DNA of 27,594 nucleotides from DATLHO01 sp035539855 (lineage in GTDB: Bacteria; Bacteroidota; Ignavibacteria; OLB7). Position 1 is the stretch's first letter. Every line of letters starts with the position of its first letter. Below the pieces are notes generated by a model. It was given only the letters and a program-made list of their open reading frames with translations, was not told the origin of the DNA and made no database searches. The position numbers and the translations under genes were made by a program. The stretch is from the NCBI GenBank assembly GCA_035539855.1, contig DATLHO010000032.1:1-27594 (forward strand). Reading direction: 5' to 3'. Shown in pieces: positions 22,375 to 27,594 of this stretch.

Positions 22375-22382
22375 CATCTATT
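22361..22382. promoter_or_regulatory. 22-bp palindromic operator candidate
   Basis: AATAG, two bases, GTTGCAAC, two bases, CTATT: nine of eleven base pairs are symmetric. The centre covers the -35 hexamer of the yceI promoter, a position suited to repression. Size and symmetry fit a MarR- or TetR-type dimer, but no regulator gene is adjacent. Confidence 0.5.
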
Positions 22383-22457
22383 TAGACGTACGTGATCCGA
22401 CGTTCGTGCATGACCGTTCCCGGTGGCGCAAACGGGCGAGAACTTTTCGTGGCTGCG

Positions 22458-22487
22458 CTGACAATTGCGGTGGGGACGCGTTATCTT
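22458..22487 (+). promoter_or_regulatory. Possible promoter of the DinB-superfamily gene
   Basis: CTGACA (22458-22463), an 18-base spacer and TATCTT (22482-22487), about 50 bases before the ATG. TATCTT also precedes the MFS and greB genes. Confidence 0.4.
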
Positions 22488-22536
22488 CAGACACCCACAC
22501 CGTTGCTCGTATCCCTTGACAGGCGCAGGCAACCTC

Positions 22537-23130
22537 ATGAGCGCTCTGAAGGACCCGGTTCTGGCCGACGGCGATCGCACCACCGCCGACCTGCGATTCT
22601 GCGGCGAACAGTTCGAGTCGATCCGCGGCGACCTCATCGATCTGACGTCCGGACATTCGGTCGCGCAGCTCGAATGGCAGCCCAATGCCTCGACCTGGTC
22701 AATCGCGCAGTGCATCGAGCATCTCAGCGCCGCCACCGAGGTCGATCTGCGGAGACTGACGGCGATGATCGTGCTGGCCGGCGCCGCCCATCGCGGCCGA
22801 CCTGGACCATGGCGATCGAGACCGCAAACGCCCGCGCTCGTTCTGCACGACTCGCCGCGAGCGTCGCTCGGCTCACCATCCGGCGCCCTGCTGGCGCCAC
22901 CGGCGACGAACGCCGCGCAGGCGGTCAACCGGTTCCTCATGCTCAACCGCCGACTGCTCGAGGTCATCGAGCGTGCCGGGCGCATCGCTCCGCTCGTCTC
23001 GCGCAACCGCACGTCGGCCGTCCTGCTCGATCTCGTCGGACACTCGCTCCAGCTCAATGCACTGCACCACTGGCGCTACCTGCTGCAGGCACGTCGTGTC
23101 ACTGAGTTCCCCGCGTTCCCGCATCATTGA
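22537..23130 (+). CDS. DinB superfamily (DinB_2, four-helix bundle) protein
   Basis: A 197-residue protein. The DinB_2 signature is WSIAQCIEHLSAATEVDLRRL (His at about 62) and, near the end, GHSLQLNALHHWRYL (His at about 169, 177 and 178). These histidines form the metal site of the YfiT/DinB fold. Such proteins include thiol-dependent transferases (bacillithiol or mycothiol type) and many unknowns, so no substrate is claimed. This is unrelated to DNA polymerase IV, whose gene is also named dinB. The frame is open from 22465 via TTG, but the ATG at 22537 starts just before conserved sequence. It diverges from the YceI gene across a 236-base regulatory region. Confidence 0.8.
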   Translation: MSALKDPVLADGDRTTADLRFCGEQFESIRGDLIDLTSGHSVAQLEWQPNASTWSIAQCIEHLSAATEVDLRRLTAMIVLAGAAHRGRPGPWRSRPQTPALVLHDSPRASLGSPSGALLAPPATNAAQAVNRFLMLNRRLLEVIERAGRIAPLVSRNRTSAVLLDLVGHSLQLNALHHWRYLLQARRVTEFPAFPHH

Positions 23131-23160
23131 GCGCGTGCCCGCATGGTTGAGTGCGTGCCC
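23121..23160. repeat. Two adjacent 20-bp direct repeats
   Basis: GCATCATTGAGCGCGTGCCC (23121-23140) is followed directly by GCATGGTTGAGTGCGTGCCC (23141-23160), 17 of 20 identical. The first unit contains the stop codon of the DinB-fold gene, so a local duplication has occurred at its 3' end. Confidence 0.7.
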
Positions 23161-23267
23161 GCTCGCCGTTCCGCTCCTTCGCCCACGCCGACGCTACCCG
23201 ACTCTCCCGCCGAGCTCTTGATCACGCCTCGTGACCGTCCGCCACGATCGCGGCTCGAACGAGCCCG

Positions 23268-23292
23268 GATACGGCATGAAATCGACCGTATC
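23268..23292. promoter_or_regulatory. Inverted repeat upstream of the secreted beta-rich protein gene
   Basis: GATACGG (23268-23274) and CCGTATC (23286-23292), 11-base spacer, 57 bases before the ATG. Possible operator or weak hairpin. Confidence 0.25.
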
Positions 23293-23348
23293 GTTCGTGG
23301 CATGTCCATTGGGCCCGCGCTCTGCAGCACTCCATGCAGAGGAACCCC

Positions 23349-23981
23349 ATGCGAATCGCTCGACTTCGTACGCTGGCGGCCCTACTCCTACTCGTGACGG
23401 CCGCGCCCGCTCCCGCCCAGCAGATCCTGTTTCCCGACGATGACATCAGCCGACACTGGGTCGCGTCGATGGCGATCGGACTGGCGAGTCCGTTCTCGGC
23501 CAGAGACTTTTCGGCCCAGTGGAACGGTCGCCGGACATTCTCGGCCACCGTCGAGTACTTCCCAACCGCCGACGCCTCCTTCGGCCTCTTCGCCACGCAC
23601 GCCCTGTTCGACCACACCGGATTGAACGAGTCGGGCGATGCCACGTGCATGCTCGGCGTCGTTCGCGAGCAGTACGGTGGCGGGCTGAACGTCCGCGTCT
23701 ATCCGGTCCGGTGGGCCGGCGTCGGAATGACGCTCGCCGGCATCGTCGGCGCGGTCGACGTCTCGCGCGATCGACCGATCATCGAGGCCGACGGCAGCGT
23801 CTCGTCGCTCGTGCGGCTTCCCTCGTCATTGGACTTGATCGTCGGTGGCACGTTCGGCATCGAGACGACGCTGTTCCCGGGAACCGCAGCGGCGCTCGAG
23901 GCGGGTCTGGAGGCGACCGACAACCAGATCACGTTCAACGTGTCGGTCGTCGCAAGGGCCTCCGTCAGGATGATCCTCTGA
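23349..23981 (+). CDS. Secreted beta-rich protein of unknown function
   Basis: A 210-residue protein with a clear signal peptide (MRIARLRTLAALLLLVTAAPAPAQQ). I do not recognise the mature part. It shows alternating hydrophobic and polar residues in short strands separated by charged turns (FSATVEYFPTADASFGLFA, GGGLNVRVYPVRWAGVGMTLAGIVG, SSLDLIVGGTFGIETTL, ITFNVSVVARASVRMIL). This suggests a small outer-membrane beta-barrel, although the last residue is Leu, not the usual aromatic. The frame also opens at 23334; ATG 23349 has AGAGGA upstream and gives a compact signal peptide. It is convergent with the polymerase IV gene, 30 bases away. Confidence 0.7.
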   Translation: MRIARLRTLAALLLLVTAAPAPAQQILFPDDDISRHWVASMAIGLASPFSARDFSAQWNGRRTFSATVEYFPTADASFGLFATHALFDHTGLNESGDATCMLGVVREQYGGGLNVRVYPVRWAGVGMTLAGIVGAVDVSRDRPIIEADGSVSSLVRLPSSLDLIVGGTFGIETTLFPGTAAALEAGLEATDNQITFNVSVVARASVRMIL

Positions 23982-24011
23982 GCACGTCATCGCCCAGTGA
24001 GTCTCGATTGC

Positions 24012-25070
24012 CTAGCGCAACTCGAGCTCGAGCTGCGGTGGCGTCTCGCCTGTGAGATTTGAGACCGTCAATCCCATCAGCCGCACGGGGCGCAGCGGTG
24101 GCGTCGGCTGCTGCAACAGCTCGCGACCGATCGCGAGCAGCTCGTCGACCGTGTGCACGTCGTGCGAGAGCGTGCGGCTGCGCGTGGTGATGGCGAAGTC
24201 GTGGTACTTGATCTTGAGCGTCACCGTCCTGCCTGCCGCCTCCGATCGCTCCATGCGCTCGCCGACCCGGCGAGCGACCGCGACGAGCCGCGCGTCAAGC
24301 TCTTCGGGTTCGTGCACGTCACGCTCGAACGTCTGCTCGCCGCCGATCGACTTGCGCGCGCGATGCGGATGCACCTCGCGATCGTCGATGCCGCGAACGA
24401 TCCGGTAGTAGTAGCGGCCGGCGCGGCCGAAGATCGATCCGAGGTCGGCCTCGCTCCACGCGAGCAGGTCGGCGCCCGTCTCGATCCCGCGCTCTCGCAT
24501 GCGCGCGGCGGTGACGTGTCCGACACCGTAGAAGCGCTCGATCGGCAGCGCCGCCATGAACGCCTCGGCCTGCTCCGGCAACACCACCGTCAGCCCATCG
24601 GGCTTGTTCATCGCCGAGGCCGTCTTCGCCAGGAACTTGTTGTACGAGACCCCGGCCGATGCCGTCAGTCCGGTGACCTCGCGAATCTCGGCGCGGATCG
24701 CCTCGGCGATGAGGGTCGCCGACGGAGGGCCCTTCAACGGCTCTGTCACGTCGAGGTAGGCCTCGTCGAGCGAGAGCGGCTCGACCAGGTCGGTGTAGCC
24801 ATGGAAGATCTCCCTGATCTGCTGCGAGACGATCCGATAGACGTCGAACCGGGGGCGCACGAAAATCAGGTCGGGACACAGCCGCGCCGCGCGTGCCGAC
24901 GGCATCGCCGAGCGGACGCCGAAGCGCCGCGCCTCGTAGCTCGCCGCCGCCACGACGCCACGCAACGAGGTCCCGCCAACGGCAACCGGACGGCCACGCA
25001 GCTCCGGAGCATCGCGCTGCTCGACCGAGGCGTAGAAGGCGTCCATGTCGACGTGGATGATCTTGCGCAT
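24012..25070 (-). CDS. dinB: DNA polymerase IV (Y-family translesion polymerase)
   Basis: A 352-residue protein of normal length. The start MRKIIHVDMDAFYASVEQRD holds catalytic Asp8; SLDEAYLDV holds Asp102 and Glu103. Tyr13 sits at the steric-gate position, where E. coli has Phe. Further family blocks: VAAASYEARRFGVRSAMP, SAGVSYNKFLAKTASAMNKPDG, GVGHVTAARM (helix-hairpin-helix) and the little finger with KSIGGEQTFERDV. The C-terminus PQLELELR resembles a beta-clamp-binding motif. It bypasses damaged bases and extends mispaired ends. I see no LexA-type box upstream, though the organism's box is not known. Single gene, preceded by a long gap. Confidence 0.96.
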   Translation of the reverse strand: MRKIIHVDMDAFYASVEQRDAPELRGRPVAVGGTSLRGVVAAASYEARRFGVRSAMPSARAARLCPDLIFVRPRFDVYRIVSQQIREIFHGYTDLVEPLSLDEAYLDVTEPLKGPPSATLIAEAIRAEIREVTGLTASAGVSYNKFLAKTASAMNKPDGLTVVLPEQAEAFMAALPIERFYGVGHVTAARMRERGIETGADLLAWSEADLGSIFGRAGRYYYRIVRGIDDREVHPHRARKSIGGEQTFERDVHEPEELDARLVAVARRVGERMERSEAAGRTVTLKIKYHDFAITTRSRTLSHDVHTVDELLAIGRELLQQPTPPLRPVRLMGLTVSNLTGETPPQLELELR

Positions 25071-25475
25071 GAGCGTTCGGATGCGGGAAGCTAGCGGTGG
25101 GCTTCAGCAGAGTCGGACGCATCGCGACCGGTCCGACGGGCGGCGCCGTTCGGCCGGGCACACAATAGAAGCAGCCGAGCGAGGGTCTCTTCGCTCGGCT
25201 GCAATATCAGGGATTCCCCATCCCTTCGGTACCACGATCTATGCGATCTCGTCGTCTCCGTTCGAGCGCAGCGACGGGACGCGTCGCGCGGCAATCAGGT
25301 TCGGAGCCACCCCGCCAGTGTTGGGATCCTCACAGGACTCTGCGTCCCGCCCTGTGGCAAGCGCCCGCCGGTAGGTCACCGACGTTGCAGCAATGCGCGA
25401 AGCACCGCCGCAGCACTCAACAATAGGAGCCGCTCGTCCGGATTCGGTCACACGAACACGAAACGGCGGTGTCGC
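25071..25475. other. Gene-free stretch with hairpins
   Basis: About 400 bases between polymerase IV and the 69-residue protein gene, without a convincing gene. A minus-strand frame at 25451-25239 (70 codons, GTG start) has third-position GC of roughly two thirds, well below the real genes here, and matches nothing I know. Two hairpins lie downstream of it on the minus strand (25225-25209, and the terminator at 25202-25171). The stretch may be the long 3' untranslated region of the 69-residue protein gene or a small RNA. Confidence 0.4.
25171..25202 (-). terminator. Terminator-like hairpin, minus strand
   Basis: GCAGCCGAGCG and CGCTCGGCTGC form a perfect 11-bp stem with a 10-base loop. On the minus strand it is followed by TTCTATTGTG, a moderately T-rich tail; the plus-strand tail is poorer. 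The only transcript it could end is one from the minus strand upstream, that is the 69-residue protein gene or an RNA between. Confidence 0.55.
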
Positions 25476-25685
25476 TCAGAATTTCTTCGTGATCATGTCC
25501 ATGAGCGCCTGCGGAAGCTCGCCCGCCTTCTGCAGTCGCTGAATGAACTTCACAGGGAAATCATACCCGTTGAAGCTCGCCGAGTTGACCCGCACGATCG
25601 TGTTGTCCGGGTTGACGCTGACGCGCGCCACCCCCTCCTCGAGATCCTTGCGGACCTCCGGCCAGTTCTCCTTCGTTACGAGCAT
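25476..25685 (-). CDS. Small hypothetical protein, 69 residues
   Basis: Not recognised. The sequence starts MLVTKENWPEVRKDLEEGVARV and ends LPQALMDMITKKF. It looks like a folded soluble protein, with an amphipathic first helix, a beta segment (VNPDNTIVRVNSASFNGY) and a C-terminal helix pair, with no signal or membrane segment. The frame stays open upstream of the ATG and other starts are possible; no clear ribosome site is seen. A possible extended -10 element (TGTTATTAT, TATTAT at 25787-25782) lies about 100 bases upstream. A regulatory or accessory role is possible but not supported. Confidence 0.6.
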   Translation of the reverse strand: MLVTKENWPEVRKDLEEGVARVSVNPDNTIVRVNSASFNGYDFPVKFIQRLQKAGELPQALMDMITKKF

Positions 25686-26045
25686 GACGGTCGTGATTGG
25701 CTGTCGTGGAATGTCTCCGGGTTCCTGAGTCAGGTCCCCGTGCCGGCTCCAGGTCCCTGACCGGACCGATCGGACCGTGCGATAATAACACCTGGCGCCG
25801 ATCGATCGCAGGCCGTTCTCGCGCTTTCCTCGTTGCAGTCGAGCAGGGTCGCGGCGAAGACACCTAAACCCGGAGCGCCGGCGTCGCGTCCACAGGTATC
25901 ACCGGTGCACCACGCGGCGTCGGCACGACAGTCCAGGCGGCGCACCACGCGGCGCGACACGACTCTCGCACACCATCGCTTCGGGGTCCGGCCCGAACGA
26001 CGCGAGCACTCACCAGGTTCTCAAACAGACATCTCATACAGCCCG
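25686..26045. other. Divergent intergenic region
   Basis: About 360 bases between the divergent 69-residue protein and LamG lipoprotein genes. It holds a possible minus-strand extended -10 (TGTTATTAT, about 25790-25782) and a direct repeat GCACCACGCGGCG at 25907-25919 and 25942-25954. A plus-strand frame is open across much of it, but it is rich in Arg and Thr and unlike a real N-terminus. Confidence 0.4.
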
Positions 26046-27026
26046 ATGAATCCAAGGCGTCTGCTTCTCCCCCTGCTCCTCATCGGCGGACTCTCGCTCG
26101 CCGGCTGCGACATCGAGCCGGTCGATCCGTCGGAGATCCTCACGCTCGGCGGCGTCGTGCTCGACGACGCGACCGGCGCCCCGATCGCGGGCGCAACCGT
26201 CGCGACGATTCCCACGACGACCCAGGTGACGACCGGATCCGATGGCCGCTATACGATCACCGGAGTCGCGGGCGGATACTACACGCTGACGGCGAGCGCG
26301 CCGGGCTACCGAACGGGCCACGTCGAGATCGCCGCGCGCTCGACAAACGAACCGGACACGCTGCGGCTCACCGAGGCGTTCCCGAATGCGGGGCTCGTGC
26401 TGTACCTCCCGCTCAACGGAAACGCCGTCGACGCGAGCGGCCGGGGACACAACGGGCACGCGGTGGCGACGGGCAACACCGCCGATCGCTTCGGTCAGCT
26501 CGACGGTGCGTTGCTCTTCGACGGTCGTGCGAGCACGATCACGATCGCCAACGCGGCGGACCTGAACTTCACCACGGGATCGGACTACTCCGTCGTCGCC
26601 TGGGTGCGCTTCTCCGGGCTGCAGGCGCAGCGTCCCGGCGTCGTCGCAAAAGGCAACGGCGGTTCCGCCGGTCGCGGCTACGAGTTGCGGATCACCGGCG
26701 GCAAGGCCGAGGCGGAGATCGCGACATCACTTGGATCGACCGGCGCGCGGGCCGACCGTCTCATCAACGACAATCGCTGGCACATGATCGGTCTGGCGAC
26801 GGAGAAGTCGCGCGGGTTGCTGCACTTCTGCCTCGACGGAGACCTGGTCGACGTCGTGCCGAGCACTGTTCTCGGTGGCGACATCGCGTCGGCCGCGAGC
26901 CTGGTGATCGGGCGAAGCGCCGCGACCGGCGCCTACTTCGATGGCGCGATCGACGATGTGAGGGTCTTCGGTCGTCGACTCACCAAGGAAGACTTCCGCC
27001 TGCTGTACCGCGAGCGCGGTTACTGA
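26046..27026 (+). CDS. LamG/concanavalin-like lipoprotein with carboxypeptidase regulatory-like domain
   Basis: A 326-residue protein. A lipoprotein signal (MNPRRLLLPLLLIGGLSLAGC, lipidated Cys at 21) fixes the start at 26046, although the frame is open from 25833. Residues of about 32-105 are a carboxypeptidase regulatory-like beta-sandwich (LGGVVLDDATGAPIAGATV, GSDGRYTITGVAGGYYTLTASAPGY). Residues of about 120-325 form a LamG/concanavalin A-like domain (LVLYLPLNGNAVDASGRGHNG, FDGRASTITIA, DNRWHMIGLA, GAIDDVRVFGRRLTKED). This is a typical surface glycan- or protein-binding lipoprotein of Bacteroidota relatives; the ligand is unknown. Acidic residues just after the Cys could favour surface export, but that is speculative. 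A strong hairpin follows the gene. Confidence 0.87.
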   Translation: MNPRRLLLPLLLIGGLSLAGCDIEPVDPSEILTLGGVVLDDATGAPIAGATVATIPTTTQVTTGSDGRYTITGVAGGYYTLTASAPGYRTGHVEIAARSTNEPDTLRLTEAFPNAGLVLYLPLNGNAVDASGRGHNGHAVATGNTADRFGQLDGALLFDGRASTITIANAADLNFTTGSDYSVVAWVRFSGLQAQRPGVVAKGNGGSAGRGYELRITGGKAEAEIATSLGSTGARADRLINDNRWHMIGLATEKSRGLLHFCLDGDLVDVVPSTVLGGDIASAASLVIGRSAATGAYFDGAIDDVRVFGRRLTKEDFRLLYRERGY

Positions 27027-27125
27027 CAGGCGCTCGGATACCGTACCGGCAGAGCGTTCTCATTCCGGGTCGGGTCGCCGGACATCGAGGCGAGCCTCCG
27101 CGGATCCCGTCTAGCCACCGCTTAC

Positions 27126-27163
27126 GACGAGGCCCTCTCCAGAAATCTGGAGAGGGCCTCGTC
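27126..27163. terminator. Strong bidirectional hairpin
   Basis: ACGAGGCCCTCTCCAG, the loop AAAT, and its exact complement give a perfect 16-17 bp stem, 100 bases after the LamG gene and 43 bases before the end of the converging sorting-domain gene. There is no T-run on either side, but the length and position argue for a shared terminator. Confidence 0.7.
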
Positions 27164-27206
27164 CGTTCGTCGCTCTGCCGGCATCACGCCGGCTCGATTC
27201 GTTCGC

Positions 27207-27594
27207 CTAGCGGGCGACCGTGATGCGCTCGACCACGCTGCTGGTGCCGGCGGTGCGCACGCGCACCGTGTAGCTGCCGCTGGCGAGATCCGTCGCATCA
27301 AGCGCGATCGTACCCGAGGTCGTCACCACGCCGAGCGAGCGCACCAGGCGACCCGCATCGTCAAAGAGATCAACCGTCGAGCTCGACGTCACACCCGAGA
27401 GCGTGATCGTCGCGGTCGCACGGACCGGGTTCGGCGCCACCGACAGGCGGAGGCCGCCCGTCGTCGCCGACGTCAGCTTCACCGTCTGCTGACGCTCCAC
27501 GACACGCTCGCCATCCAGGCTCGTCGTCACCAGGCGGTAGACGTACTCGCCACCGGCGACGACGTCGCGATCGATCACGCGGTAGTCCGCGCCG
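27207..27594 (-). CDS. C-terminal part of a secreted protein with T9SS-type sorting domain
   Basis: The frame is open through the window edge, so the gene starts beyond 27594; 128 codons and the stop are visible. The first 35 or so residues (DYRVIDRDVVAGGEYVYRLV, LDGERVVERQQTVKL) look like the end of a fibronectin-III-like domain. The rest is a typical sorting domain: LSVAPNPVRATATITLSG, VDLFDDAGRLVRSLG, LASGSYTVRVRTAG and the terminal VERITVAR. It is the third such C-terminus in this window. The cargo's function cannot be judged from this part. The GTG at 27578 is not the real start. Confidence 0.85.
   Translation of the reverse strand, partial: GADYRVIDRDVVAGGEYVYRLVTTSLDGERVVERQQTVKLTSATTGGLRLSVAPNPVRATATITLSGVTSSSTVDLFDDAGRLVRSLGVVTTSGTIALDATDLASGSYTVRVRTAGTSSVVERITVAR

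Noticed and set aside
22537..23130. Naming the DinB-superfamily gene dinB
   Set aside because: That symbol belongs to DNA polymerase IV (24012-25070 here); the two proteins are unrelated in fold.
25321..25400. tRNA, tmRNA or SRP RNA in the gap after polymerase IV
   Set aside because: No T-loop GGTTCRANYCC with a matching acceptor stem and none of the conserved tmRNA or SRP core sequences on either strand.
25239..25451. 70-codon minus-strand frame with two Cys-containing segments, considered as a peptide precursor
   Set aside because: GTG start without a ribosome site, low third-position GC compared with real genes, no maturation genes nearby.

Overview
The window reads as chromosomal DNA of a high-GC, Gram-negative member of the FCB superphylum (Bacteroidota-related; a Kapabacteria/Ignavibacteria-like lineage is my best guess, at low to moderate confidence). 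The reasons are three proteins ending in a type IX secretion (T9SS)/FlgD-like C-terminal sorting domain, a PorE-like PD40-OmpA protein, a promoter matching the Bacteroidota TAnnTTTG element in front of a yceI-like gene, and a tgt-yajC pair. I see no phage, insertion sequence, CRISPR array, rRNA or tRNA.

Layout. 1-1388 (minus): 5' end of yajC and tgt, separated by a heptad-rich inverted repeat. 1486-2730 (plus): an Atg22/UMF1-type MFS transporter. 2916-5000 (minus): a secreted VIT-VWA protein with a sorting domain, divergent from a secreted DUF1028 protein (5169-6158, plus) that also has one. 14091-6202 (minus): a compact run rsbR, rsbS, rsbT, a kinase-phosphatase fusion, two hybrid histidine kinases and a membrane-anchored MutS-like ATPase. 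16150-14402 (minus): a PorE-like PD40/OmpA protein. 16417-18822: a DUF488 protein, a DUF1573 protein and an M23 peptidase. 18943-21589 (plus): an SWFGD-motif hydrophilin-like protein, then GreB with an acidic tail, overlapping a reductive-dehalogenase/QueG-like iron-sulfur protein. 22300-23981: a YceI-like protein diverging from a DinB-superfamily protein, then a small secreted beta-rich protein. 25070-24012 (minus): DNA polymerase IV. 25476-27594: a 69-residue protein of unknown function, a LamG lipoprotein, and the C-terminus of another sorting-domain protein cut by the window edge.

How the genes may work together. The centrepiece is the stressosome operon. RsbR and RsbS (STAS proteins) would hold RsbT until stress. 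No RsbU, RsbV, RsbW or sigma-B gene lies in this window. Instead the next genes join RsbT/RsbW-type ATPase domains to a PP2C phosphatase and to a hybrid histidine kinase, and a second hybrid kinase follows. Neither kinase has a PAS, GAF or membrane sensor domain, so sensing probably comes from the stressosome and output is probably a phosphorelay to a partner encoded elsewhere. A MutS-like membrane ATPase closes the run. Around this operon are cell-surface and envelope genes (T9SS cargo, PorE-like protein, M23 peptidase, YceI, LamG lipoprotein) and stress-type genes (polymerase IV, DinB-fold protein, hydrophilin).

Most gene calls rest on recognisable motifs in the translations. Promoters, operators and most terminators are pattern calls by eye and carry lower confidence.
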